From: Pyrenochaeta sp. MPI-SDFR-AT-0127
Taxonomy: Eukaryota > Ascomycota > Dothideomycetes > Pleosporales > Cucurbitariaceae
Reading direction: 5' to 3'
Assembly (NCBI GenBank): GCA_020747015.1
Contig: JAGTJM010000009.1
Coordinates: forward strand, 124,001 to 188,000
Length of the DNA stretch: 64,000 bases
Part shown: positions 46,138-57,742 of the stretch, in pieces
Position numbering within the stretch: position 1 is the first letter of the stretch
Layout of the letters: the number at the start of each line of letters is the position of its first letter
Made by a program: the position numbers and the translations under genes
Notes under the pieces: generated by a model
What the model was told of the DNA's origin: nothing
Databases searched by the model: none
What the model saw: only the letters and a program-made list of their open reading frames with translations

Positions 46138-49100
46138 CTAAGCAGCAGCGCTGATCAGCTCCTTGGGAGCTCCGTTGGCCTTGTTCATGAGCTCGTAAGG
46201 TGGACGCTTGACGATACCACCAGTGACAGGGAGTGAAGTACCATAACCTGTAAGGAAGGTATCGACATCGCGAGCGCACTGGCGACCCTCATTAATGCCC
46301 CATACAATGAGGGACTGGCCGCGGCGGCAATCTCCAGCAGCAAAGACACCAGGAAGGTTGGTGTTGTAATGGCCTGGGGGTGTCTTGATATTCTTGCGAC
46401 CATCAAGCTCTACTGCATCGCTCATGACACGCTGTTCGGGACCTAAGAAGCCCATAGACAGCAAGACGAGGTCAGCGGGGAAGAACTGCTCGCTGCCCTC
46501 AACATGCTTCATGTCCCAACCGCCTGAGGCAGATTTGGTCCATTCGACACGCACAGTATTGATTCCCTTGACTTTGCCAGATCCATCATCGACGAAGTCC
46601 TTGGACATGACACAGTACTCACGCGGATCCTTGCCCATGTGTGTCTTGACTTCGTTGTGGCCATAGTCCGTGCGGAAGATACGAGGCCATTGCGGCCATG
46701 GGTTGTCGCGGGCGCGCTCTGGTGGAGGCTGGGGGAGCAACTCGAAGTTGACCACAGACTTGGCTCCATGTCGAACAGAAGTACCAATGCAATCGTTACC
46801 GGTATCTCCACCTCCAATGACGACTACGTGCTTGTCCTTCGCCGAGATGTAGGCATCATCAGCCAAATCGGAATCGAGGAGTGACTTGGTATTCTTGTGC
46901 AAGAATTGCATAGCGTAGTGAACGCCATCTAGATTCCGGTTGGGAATTGGAAGGTCGCGGGCGACAGTAGCGCCAGTGGCAAAGACAACTGCATCGTACT
47001 CTGCACGGAGTGAGTCAAGGTTTGGTTGACCATCCTCGCCTACAGCAACGCCAGTCTTGAAGGTGACGCCCTCGGCAGCCAAGAAATCAACACGGCGTTG
47101 AACAACCTTCTTGTCCAGCTTCATGTTCGGGATACCGTACATGAGGAGACCACCGACGCGGTCGGAACGCTCGAAGACAGTCACGGTGTGGCCGGCCTTG
47201 TTGAGTTGATCAGCACACGCAAGACCAGCAGGACCAGAACCGATGATAGCAACTGTTTTGCCGGTGCGATTTTGAGGTGGCGAAGGGATCATCCAGCCCT
47301 TCTCGAACCCACGATCAATGATAGCACATTCAATAGACTTGATACCGACAGGATCCTCGTTGATACCAAGAACGCAGGCACCTTCACAAGGGGCGGGGCA
47401 GACACGACCAGTAAACTCGGGGAAGTTGTTGGTCATGAGGAGACGATTCAGGGCATCGCGCCATTGGCCCTGGAAGATTAACTCATTCCACTTGGGGATG
47501 ATGTTGGAGATCGGGCAACCAGTATCAGATTGGCAGAAAGGAACGCCACAGTCCATGCAACGTGCCGATTGATACTTGAGTTCGTCCTCGTTCAGGCGCT
47601 GAGAAAGCTCGGCCCAGTCACGAGTTCGGGTTTTGGGGTTGCGATACTTCTCTGAACGGCGCTGGTACTTCATGAAGCCTCGAGTCTTATCAAGAACGAG
47701 AGCCTTCTTCTTCTCAGCCTTGGCATCGGTGACGCTCTCTTCGATGTCGAGCAGGTCGCTCTTCTTCTTCTCCTTAGCCTCTGCCTCCTGCTCTGTCTTG
47801 CGGGAGTCTTCGTGAGCTGTTCGGACTGGGTTGCCTGGGAGGATTGGAAGAGGATACTCTGCCCTCTTCTTCTCGGCTGCTTTGGCTTTCTCTTCCAGAA
47901 GGACACGCTTGTAGTCCACCGGCATAACCTTGACGAAGCGCGGTAGCGCACGAGTGAAGTCGAGCAGAATGCGCGCAGCGAGTTCGGAGCCGGTATAGTG
48001 GTGATGATCCTCAATGAGACCACGTACAAAGGCAATCTCTTCCGGCTCATCAATACCAGAAAGTTCAACCATCTCCTGATTGACCTTCTGCTCGAAGTCT
48101 TGGTGGATGTCGAGGACATACGCGATACCACCAGACATACCAGCTGCGAAATTGCGGCCAGTGGAGCCTAGAACAAGAACACGACCGCCAGTCATGTACT
48201 CACAGCCATGGTCACCAACGCCCTCGACGACCGCAGTAGCACCAGAATTGCGTACACAGAAGCGCTCGGCAGCAATACCTCGGAAGAAGCAAGTACCACG
48301 AGTGGCTCCATACAAGCAGACGTTTCCAATCAGTATGTTTTCCTCAGCGCGGTATACTGCATTGCGGGGAGGGTAGACAATCAAGCGACCTCCAGAGAGA
48401 CCCTTGCCGACATAGTCGTTCGCATCCCCCTCAAGCTCAAGCGTAACACCTGGTGCAAGGTACGCACCGAAAGACTGGCCAGCAGATCCACGAATATTGG
48501 CATGAATGGTATCTTGCGGCAATCCAGCCTCACCATAGCGCTTGCTGATATGGTAGGAGAGAGTTGCGCCAAGAGCACGGTCTGTGTTAACGACATCGCA
48601 CTCAATGCGGGCAGGTAGACCCTTCTCCAGAGCCAATTCAGACTCGGCAATGAGCTTGTTGTCCAGGCGTACGTGAAGGCGATGATCTTGTTTGCGAACG
48701 TTGAAAGTCGCGACGCCTGGGCGGAGGGTGTGCGCAGGCGTGAGGATAAGAGAAAGATCGATATTCTCAGTCTTGGCTGTACGCAAATCATCTCGGATAC
48801 GAAGGAACTCGCAGTGTCCGACCATGTCGTTGATAGTACGGAAACCAAGCTTGGCCATGATTGCTCGAAGCTCGTTGGCGATGTAATAAAAGAAGTTGAT
48901 AACATGCTCCGGTGTACCGGCGAACTTCTTCCTGAGCTCCGGGTCCTGGGTGGCAATTCCAACAGGGCATGTGTTCACTATTAAGTAGTCAGTATATGTT
49001 CAGAAAAGACTAAGATTAGGGGGCACCACAGTGGCATTTTCTCATCATGATGCAGCCCATGGCGATCAGAGGGGTTGTAGCAAAGCCCCATTCTTCGGCA

Positions 49101-49511
49101 CCAAGCAAACAGGCGATGGCGACATCGCGTCCCGTACGGAGTTGGCCATCGGTTTGGACAATGACGCGACCACGTAAGTCGTTGAGTACAAGAGTTTGAT
49201 GAGTCTCGGCAAGACCAAGCTCCCAGGGAAGACCGGCATACTTGATACCAGTCCATCGAGAGGCACCGGTACCGCCGTCGTGGCCAGAAATGAGGATGTG
49301 GTCAGCCTTGGCCTTGGCGACACCAGACGCGACAATACCAACACCGGTCTCAGAGACAAGCTTAACAGAGACGCGAGCGCGAGGATTAGAACACTTCAAA
49401 TCGTAGATCAATTGCTTGAGATCTTCAATTGAGTAAATGTCATGATGTGGCGGCGGGCTGATGAGACCAACGCCAGGAGTAGAGTGGCGGGTCTTCGCAA
49501 TTGACCCAGAG

Positions 49512-49549
<38 letters not shown>

Positions 49550-52500
49550 AGCTCCTTGAGCCATCTTGATTTGGAGCTCATCGGCATCAGCAAGGTAGTT
49601 GGAAGTGACACCAAAACGTCCGGAAGCGATTTGCTTGATGGCAGAGCGCATCGTATCGCCGTTCTCCATGCGTAAGCTGCGTTCAGGGTCCTCTCCGCCC
49701 TCACCAGTATTCGACTTGCCGCCTAATCGGTTCATGGCGACAGCGAGAGTGGAATGGGACTCCATAGAGATGGAGCCGTAAGACATAGCGCCCGTAACGA
49801 AGCGGCGCACAATGTCGGTCCATGGCTCGACTTGATCGATAGGAATGGGGCTACGATCGTCGAAATTGAAATCCAGCAGTCCACGAAGTGTGCAGTCCTT
49901 GATACGCTCATACTCAGCAATAGAGTAGGCCTCGTAGGATTTGTCGTTCTTTGTGCGGACAGCATCCTGGATATTGGCCATGGCGGTAGGATCGTTAACG
50001 TGAGGCTCGCCTCCGTCACGCCAGTGGTACTCGCCGGTCTCAGCTAGACCAGGGACCTCGACAATGGCGCGCGTCGGATAGCCCTTCTCGTGAAGAGCAA
50101 AAGCATCTTGGGCAATCAACTCGAAAGTCATACCCTTGATGCGCGAGGCCGTTCCTGTGAAACAGCGGTCAACCACAGAGTCATCAAGACCAAGGGCCTC
50201 GAAAATCTGGGCACCCTTGTACGATTGAATAGTGGAGATTCCCATCTTGCTCATAACTTTCAGGATACCACCATCGCAAGAGTGCTTGTAGTTGTCAATG
50301 AGCTGCTGGGGGCTGAGCTTCTTGCGGATGAGGCCTTCGCGATGCATCTTGAGGATACACTCGATAGCAAGGTATGGGCAAATAGCATCGGCACCGTAAC
50401 CAACGAGCACACACATGTGGTGGACTTCGCGAGCCTCACCAGTCTCAACCACAAGAGCAGCATTCGAACGCCATTTGTTGCGGACAAGATGATGATGGAC
50501 CATGCCAGTGGCCAGGCATGCGGACACAGCCACTCGATCAGCTGAGGCAGCCCGATCAGTTAGAACAATGATACTATCACCAGCCTTGATACCCTCGGTT
50601 GCAGCCTCGCAGATACGATCGAGAGCATTCATGTAACCCTCAACACCTTCACTCTTAGCGAAGGTGATGTCGATGCTCTTGACAGTCCATTGAGAGTACA
50701 ACGTATGGGTATTGGTCATGGCCGTAAACTCCTCCAGAGACAGGACGGGCGACGGTAGTAGCATACGGCCACACTGAGACTCATCCATTTCAAGAAGGTT
50801 GCCCTGGGGGCCGACGTAGGCCTCTAGTGACATGACAATCGCCTCGCGGATAGGATCGATTGGGGGGTTGGTGACCTGTGCGAACAGCTGACGGAAGTAC
50901 TCATAGAGCAGTCGAGGCTGCGTGGCCAAGCATGCGAGGGGAGCATCATTACCCATGGAACCAAGAGCCTCCTTAGAGTCGGCAGCCATGGGGCCGAGGA
51001 GCAGGCTGACTTGCTCGAGAGAATAACCGAATGCGCGTAGACGAGGATCCTCGTGCAGCTTGGTTTCGGTGAGGGTATGCGTAAGATCAACACCTTTGTC
51101 GCTCACAGACTGCAGGATCTTGGGGAGGGTCAACAGATTCTTCTCAACCCAAGCACGGAAGTCATTTCGCTCCGCAACAGTCTTCTTCAGCTCGGCGTCG
51201 TCAACAATCCGGCCAGCGACAGTGTCGACAAGCAACATCCTACCGGGCTGGAGGCGACCCTTTTGGATTACGCGTTCTGGCTCGATCGAAATGGTACCGA
51301 CTTCGGAAGCACAGATGATGCGGTCGTCATCGGTAACATAGTAACGGCATGGACGAAGACCGTTCCGATCAAGGTTGGCGCCGCAGTATCGACCATCAGA
51401 AAAGGTGAATAAGGCCGGGCCATCCCAAGGCTCCATCATACAAGCAGCCCACTCGTAAAACGCCTGCTTGGCAGGATCCATGGTGTGATTTCCTTGCCAT
51501 GCCTCTGGAACCATGAGCATGACTGCTTCAGGAAGTGAGAGGACACCATTGATTGTGAGCAGTTCGAGGACGTTATCAAAAGCCGCAGAGTCGGAACCAC
51601 CGTCTTCTACGATAGGGTAGAGCAAATCAAGCTCATCGCCAAAGAGGCTGGACTTCATGACACCCTCTCGGGCCCGCATCCAGTTTTTGTTGCCTCGTAG
51701 CGTGTTGATCTCTCCGTTGTGAGCAGCCCATCGTAGGGGCTGAGCGCGGTCCCAGCTAGGGAAAGTGTTGGTTGAAAAGCGCGAGTGCACCAAGGCGAAG
51801 TGACCCTCATAATCCACGTTGACGAGATCGTGATAATACTCGTAGACTTGTACAGGGGCCAATTGACCCTTGTAGACAATGTTCTTGTTGCTCAGCGAGC
51901 AAATATAGAACCAATTGTGAAGACCAATGACGTGTGTTGCCCGCTTTCGCATGACATACAACTGTCGCTCAAAATAGCCGTTGTCGTACTTTTCCTGGAA
52001 ATCAGGCTTTGGCTCACGGCCATCGCCATACGCAGTCTTGAGAACAACAAATGGCTGCAAGATAATCGGCTCTCGTGAAAGCGCTGCTGGCCCGAGAAGG
52101 GTAGAGTCGCGAGGCACCACTCTCCATCCAAGGACTCTCAGATCCAGTTGGTCTGCAACATCCTCGAACATGGCCTTGGTCTCATCCAAGATTGCGGCAT
52201 CCGGCTTGAAGAACAGGTTACCAGTGGCATACTGGCCAAGCGTTGGCAGCTTGTAGCCCTGTTCGCGTTCGAATTCCTTGAGGAAGAATCGATGGGGGAT
52301 GGAGGTCATTACACCTGCACCGTCGCCATCTCGAGCGTCTGAGCCCACGGCACCGCGATGGGTCATGTTGCATAGCAATGATCGTGCTTTATGTTTGTTA
52401 GCAGCTTTCATGGAAGAAAACTATCGGCGATTTGCTCTTACCATCGGATACAATCTTGTGGCTTGCTTTGCCCTTGATATGACTATGCTACTGTTAGTTC

Positions 52501-52725
52501 TCACATGTCTTGCGCAAGATGGTGTTGAGTAACGCACGCAGCAAAACCGACACCACAAGCATCCTTCTCCAGCTCAGGGTCATACAGACCCTGCTTCAAG
52601 GGCAGCGCACCCGCCCAGGATTTATTCTCCGGGCCATCTTGATAAGCAAACACCGAGGTTTGCTCCTCTTCGATCTGGGTATCCTGGGGCAATTTTGTAT
52701 CTTCGGTGAAAGAGACCCGACCCAT
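46138..52725 (-). CDS. GLT1: Glutamate synthase, NADH-dependent (GOGAT)
   Basis: Exons 52538-52725, 52442-52482, 49030-52386 and 46138-48977 give 2141 aa, the size of fungal GOGAT. It converts glutamine + 2-oxoglutarate + NADH to two glutamates. A 56-residue propeptide precedes Cys57 (EKDACGVGFAAH), the nucleophile of the N-terminal glutamine amidotransferase. The central and FMN synthase domains follow (GGKSNTGEGGEDPER, ISGHDGGTGASRW). The Fe-S Cys cluster region and GCIMMRKCHLNTCPVGIA are joined across the last intron. Next are the beta-helix alpha-C domain, then the fused small subunit with CMDCGVPFC and CPISNIIP Cys motifs and two dinucleotide sites (AIIGSGPAGLACA, VVIGGGDTGNDC). Introns are 55, 55 and 52 nt. 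GATA-type sites occur upstream. Confidence 0.97.
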
Positions 52726-53143
52726 TATATCGGCAAAAGGCCGAATGTATGGGTTCGTTGTGGTGTCGGGTATTGGCGTGGGGGATTAATATGGGTGGTG
52801 GCGGGGTTTGCCGTAGGCTTCGACTTGGAGCTGCTGCTCTGGAAATTGGCTGAAGTCTGGGAATTGAATATTAGTGCCAGGTTTGCTGAGAGATTCCACA
52901 TAAAGGGGTTGAAGCCTGGGAAGCATTTGGCGCGACTTGGCCGAAAGGACTGGAGCAACAAAGCAAGGACGGTAGGTGGGGGGAAACAATTGACGTGGGA
53001 TTCCGAAATGCCAGACGTCAACCTCGTCCTGAAGAAGAAGTGAAAAGGGGGATTAGATTCATCGCCAGTCCCATTTTTCGGGGCGCCGTGGCCAGCTTTA
53101 CTCGTCCGGATGGGAGTGCATGGTGGCTATGACGTTGTCCCGG

Positions 53144-53178
53144 AGATAGCTGCTCGAAGCACAACATTTGCTGATAAG
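53144..53178. promoter_or_regulatory. Two GATA-factor-like sites upstream of GLT1
   Basis: AGATAG (53144-53149) and TGATAAG (53172-53178) match the HGATAR core bound by AreA/NIT2 nitrogen regulators, about 420-450 nt upstream of the GLT1 start. Such short motifs also occur by chance, so regulation is an inference supported only by the gene's role in nitrogen assimilation. Confidence 0.3.
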
Positions 53179-53690
53179 CAAGTTGGCGAATAAGGGGGCG
53201 CGGGGCTTCAGTCGAGGGGGAGGTAGGGCACTCGCTAACGTTGCTCGCGCAGGGCAGCTGGTGTAGTGAAGCAAACTGCATTGGGTGGAAGGGAGTGGCA
53301 CATGCAGTGGGCACGAAAGCGGAAAGCAAAACTTACACGCTGTGGAGCTTGGTGGAACAGGCCTTCGGGTCGACTCGCGGTGTTCCGACAAGCAGCTTCT
53401 AGGAGGTGAATTGGTGGAGGAGAGGGGAAGCAGGCTGGTCGCAAGAGGGTTGGTGGGAGTGCTTATGAATAAGAGAGCCGAGGGCAGGTGGTGGGGTGGA
53501 TTTTTCAGAGTGCGCTAGCACCTTCACTCTCGACCGTTGCCCAATGACGGGTCTAGAAGGGGGCGTCGAACGAGGTGCCTTTTTGCTTCCTCAGGGCCGC
53601 CGTCTGGCTGTGTGTGTGCGCGCTGGACTTGCCGTGCGGCTTGGAGCTAGGCTTGGTACTCTACTCTATTGCAAGAGACTTGACCATGGG

Positions 53691-53726
53691 CATGGACGCC
53701 GGCATGGACGTGGGCATGGACCGGCT
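53691..53726. repeat. 12-bp tandem repeat, three imperfect copies
   Basis: Three consecutive units starting CATGGAC at 53691, 53703 and 53715, followed by a related 'ctggacatgg'. No function is evident. Confidence 0.7.
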
Positions 53727-56455
53727 GGACATGGAGGTTGATCATGATGGCAGGACCAGCTCCAGCCCAATTGGCCTCGAGCATTTGCTCTGGCAATGCT
53801 CGTGTGCGCGTACGCTGAACGGCTGCATGCTGCAGCGTGTCTCGCATGGAAAATTGGCTGCCCTCGTTCTTCGTGTCGTGTCTACCCCACGGTTTTTCTG
53901 CCAGGCTCATTACTGTAAGCAGGGTTGTATAGGCTGCAACAGCCGGCTAGCTGCAGGGCGGTCAGGCGGTGGTTCGCCCGGCGCACCCAATCCTGCGCCT
54001 CCGAAGCTCGCTTTTGACACCTGGCCATGGTCCGCGACGTGCAGCCCATGCATGTGCTTTCCGCTCGACAAGCCCCACCGGCGAGATTGCCGCTGCAGCC
54101 CACGCCGCATCATCTGAATCCCGCTGCTGCCAATTGGCCCGGCCGCGCTGCCTCGGCGGAGATGCTCTTGCGCCCTCGTAATTCATCGCCGTCATCTCGT
54201 CCCCTTATCGCCCTCAGGCGGGCGGACCAAGCGCGACGGCGACTAAGCGCGGCTGTCTTGTTGGACGGGAATTCATAAACCCCGCCCCTTCTCAGCGGAA
54301 TGTGCACTACCGCACCCCCCCGTCCGTCCCAGTTGCCGGCACCACTCCACGGCGGAGGCCACAGCAGCCCTCCTTTCTTGCGCGTCCCAAAAGGCCAAAA
54401 GGGCCACAGGGCCACAAAAACACTACACCTCTGTCACCACAAAATCTAATCCACAAGAACAAGGAAAAGAAAAAAATAGCTGCCCTGACCCCATCACGGC
54501 TCGTAACAAAGCAACACGTCTCCGGCAGGTCGGGATAGATCGGAACGCCGCTAGCTCATGCCAGCGGGAGATTCCTCGTTTGATATTTGCAATGAGTCAC
54601 GAGATCCCAAAGACTTGTTGATCATGCCGATATCGCCTTGTATCTGACCTGTAGCCATGGGCCATGGACCAGCGGATACTCCAGGCCCTTGTACTTGCAC
54701 CAAAGGGAAGAGACGTGGACTTTTGAGCTAGTACCAGTGTCCCGACACCCAGCCTACCCGCGGTCAAGAGTAAACGGGCAGCGTCTGCTGCAGGATTCCA
54801 ATACCTAATGCTTTTCCGCTTTAGGCGACGGAGAGGCGAGTGCGAGGAAACGGATTTTTTCCCGGAAACAGCCTGCCACCCGCGGAGCTATCGAGAAACC
54901 GCCTGATGTATGCCTCACAGTAGCATTTGGCGTGGGGAGCATGTGGACAAAGACTGCACATGTTTTCTTCCAACGACCGTTGCTTGACTGAAGCCCTTCG
55001 GTCGGCCCATGGTCTTCCAACGTTCTGTTTCTGCCTACCAATTACACCAAGGAACACAGGGGTGATGGCAAAAGGCTTCGTCGTACGTAGTCCTTACGGG
55101 AAAGCGGACCGCACATGTTGTCCACTGTCTCATCTCAATTTCCGGCTTCTAGCCCTCGCCACATCTTCGATATTTTCTTGTATGCCGTAGCCGAAAGCAT
55201 CCAGACAAAGCTCGTACCAGATCTGTCAAAATGGCACTTACGTAGTTTTATGGACGAATCAGATAGGTGTTGTTTGCAATACTAGTGAACGAATCATATG
55301 TTCTCCTTTGTACACATTTCACCCTTGCAGCAGAGACGGACGTCCACCTCTCTATGTCACAGAACGGAGCACGTGTTGATGAATCTCAAGACTGACCAGA
55401 AAACCGGCATATTCGACTTGTACACTTTTACCACTGACATTTCGGGCACTCTCTCCCAATTTTCCAACTTCGGCGTCCATCTTGTGTACCATAACGTGGG
55501 TTTTCTTCCAATGGCAGCTTCCGAGTATGGGAATTTAGGTTCGTCGCTCAAGTCGCTTCGTCGCTTTTGCAAGGGCGAGGCAAATGAATGACCACCACAT
55601 GTAGCACGCTAGTAAGCACGACAGTGGGATGCAGCTCTTATTCTGCAAGGCCCTGCTTATGCGTCGTAATCAGGTACCAGTGTCGGCAGAAATTAGTTGT
55701 ACAAATAGTCGTCACCACAGTCGGGCTGCGAGCTAGCTGTAGACGAACGAGGTCTGCGTGAACTTATTGGCTTGTACGCGACAAAACCCTGCAAATGAAA
55801 AAAAGACAAGGTTCGTCTACAGGACTATCTTCAATGTACAATCTTGAAGCATTTCAAATGCAGTTCTTGAGAACCGGGACACACGAAGACTTTTGCTGAT
55901 GTCGATGCCTCCTACAGCAGAGCCCAGGTCTGCAATCATAGGCTCAGCTCTAGTAAGCTAAACACTTCGGTGCGTTGTTGAAATGTACTATGTCCCCAGC
56001 CGTTGAAGGAGCCAGTCGTGGTGAACAAGTGTCAGAAAACCATCCTAGTATATTGAATATTCAATGGCAGCAATTCAAAATTTAGATTGCCAGACAAGGA
56101 GGATATGTGGAGACACATGTTCAGTATCTTCTCTGTTGTTCATATTCTATGCTGTACGCGCCATATTCATTGCTACTGCCACAGTTGGACAGCACACAAG
56201 AGCCGCAATGCTCCCCCTTCCCTCCTCGGTATCCATCCAGCAAACGCGCCGAGACTCCAATGTTCGTATGAGCCTTTCTCACTATCCAATGCTCCAAAGC
56301 CTTTTTGTGTACCAAACCCAGAATATAGACGTCGAAAAGGTCGTGATCGAATCATCGAAACCCTTCGCCTGTCAGTATGTGTAGTCGCATGACGGTCGCA
56401 AACGTTACGATGGGAGCAAACAGACCAAAAGACGAAGCAATCACACGCGCGGCTT

Positions 56456-56894
56456 CTAGTCCTTCATCTCATCATCGGGATCGATGAAGTCCTCGTCATC
56501 ATCCTCCTCGTCGTCATCACCAAGCTCCTGGTTAGCCTTGGCGAAGTCGATGTTCTTGCCGCGCGTGCGACTTCCAATGATATTGGACGTCTCAATCTCC
56601 TCCATGTTGTCCTCATCTGGTTCCTCGACTAATTACTTGGTCAGTATGACAGCTCAATACATCGGTGCAGCAACGAGATCATACCTTCACCGGCCTAGTA
56701 CACTTCTGTTAGTTGTTTGCGCTTGATATTCCAATATAGGTATAGAAACGCACTTGATCTTCGACACCAGACTCATCGCTAGAATCCTCAGATTCCTCCA
56801 TCACATCAGCCTCAGGGGCCTTTCCCTTGCCCTTCGCGTCGGTAGCGGGGTCCTGGACGCCCTCCATGTGCTGGTTGTCTGACTGAGCGGACAT
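56456..56894 (-). CDS. CHZ1: Histone H2A.Z-H2B chaperone Chz1
   Basis: Three exons, 56754-56894, 56685-56694 (10 nt) and 56456-56628, encode 107 aa. Chz1 carries H2A.Z-H2B dimers for the SWR1 exchange complex. The protein is very acidic (EESEDSSDESGVEDQ). The conserved CHZ motif at residues 56-80 reads PDEDNMEEIETSNII then RTRGKNIDFA, followed by a second acidic stretch ending DDEMKD. The 10-nt middle exon is required to keep frame. It adds AGE plus part of a Val codon, with acceptor tactag and donor gtatga. Introns are 59 and 56 nt. Confidence 0.9.
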
Positions 56895-57742
56895 TCTGTG
56901 CTGTTCGTGGTTTGTGTACAATTGGTAGTGGTTACGACGATTATATCGAGCGTGGTCGGTTGCGATTGAGAAGTTGCTGAGTTGTTTGTTGTTGCGGTAA
57001 TGGAGAGCTCGAAATGGAGGTGAAGCGCTTTCCATTTCGCCTGCCTTTGCGGTTCTAGCGCTAGGCCCTGGTAGGAATAGCCAGTCGCCGTCTCCCGGTC
57101 AACGCCTTCATCGTCCAGTGGACAGCAAACATAACAATCATTGGCTCTCAGGCATTGCCATTGTCGCAAGATGGGTTGGGAAAATTAGTCGTTCTACATA
57201 TGTATGGTTAAGGCACCTTCTAAAGGAGGCACATGGCTTTGGGTGTGCGGTTGCACCGCCCGTGTATCTAGGTACGGCTGCTCTGGATGGACACGTTGAA
57301 TAACAGCAAAGGTGACCGCTGAGTAGTGCAAGAGTTCATGGCTGTGCCTCAGGGTAGAGCAATGATTCACTATACCTTTTAGTCTTCGAAGCAATCTGAA
57401 AAATTGTCCCAGGCGTAAAACAATCCTTGCAGGCCACTTGCCTTGCACTTGTGCGCCTGGGGCTCTAATTTGCGATGACGACTAGAGACGTTACCTAATA
57501 TTTAATCATGGCTATGTACAGTAACTTATAGCCATAAGAATCATCATCATATCATATTCATGAAACAAATCTTGCATGTGGGAAATAAGTACGCATCACA
57601 GTTAAATGGCATGTTGAATTATCCACTGTCCAAAGGTATCGCAAACTCCCTAAGATTGTGACCCCAAATACTATTTTGTACGTATATCATTTCACATGAG
57701 AGAACTCGTTTTTTGGAGCCATTGTTGCGCCAGCAATATCGC
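56895..57742. other. Intergenic between CHZ1 and ADE16/17
   Basis: 848 nt including the CHZ1 promoter and the ADE16/17 3' region. No gene is seen. Confidence 0.5.

Larger units (their letters stand above)
52726..56455. other. 3.7-kb gene-empty region upstream of GLT1
   Basis: Long for an intergenic region in this housekeeping block. The 53100-54400 part is GC-rich with many overlapping open frames, as expected by chance at high GC, and none shows a domain or splice-consistent model. It contains GATA-like sites (53144-53149 AGATAG, 53172-53178 TGATAAG) and a 12-bp tandem repeat (53691-53726). A non-coding transcript or a very long leader is possible. Confidence 0.5.

Noticed and set aside
53575..54117. 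Plus-strand 180-codon open frame upstream of GLT1
   Set aside because: It lies in GC-rich DNA where overlapping frames are open on both strands, and has no domain, splice support or sensible composition.
54593..54599. TGAGTCA, a perfect Gcn4/CPC1-like site
   Set aside because: It is about 1.9 kb upstream of GLT1 and a 7-bp match is expected by chance several times in 64 kb. The same motif occurs at about 10271 with no relevant gene.
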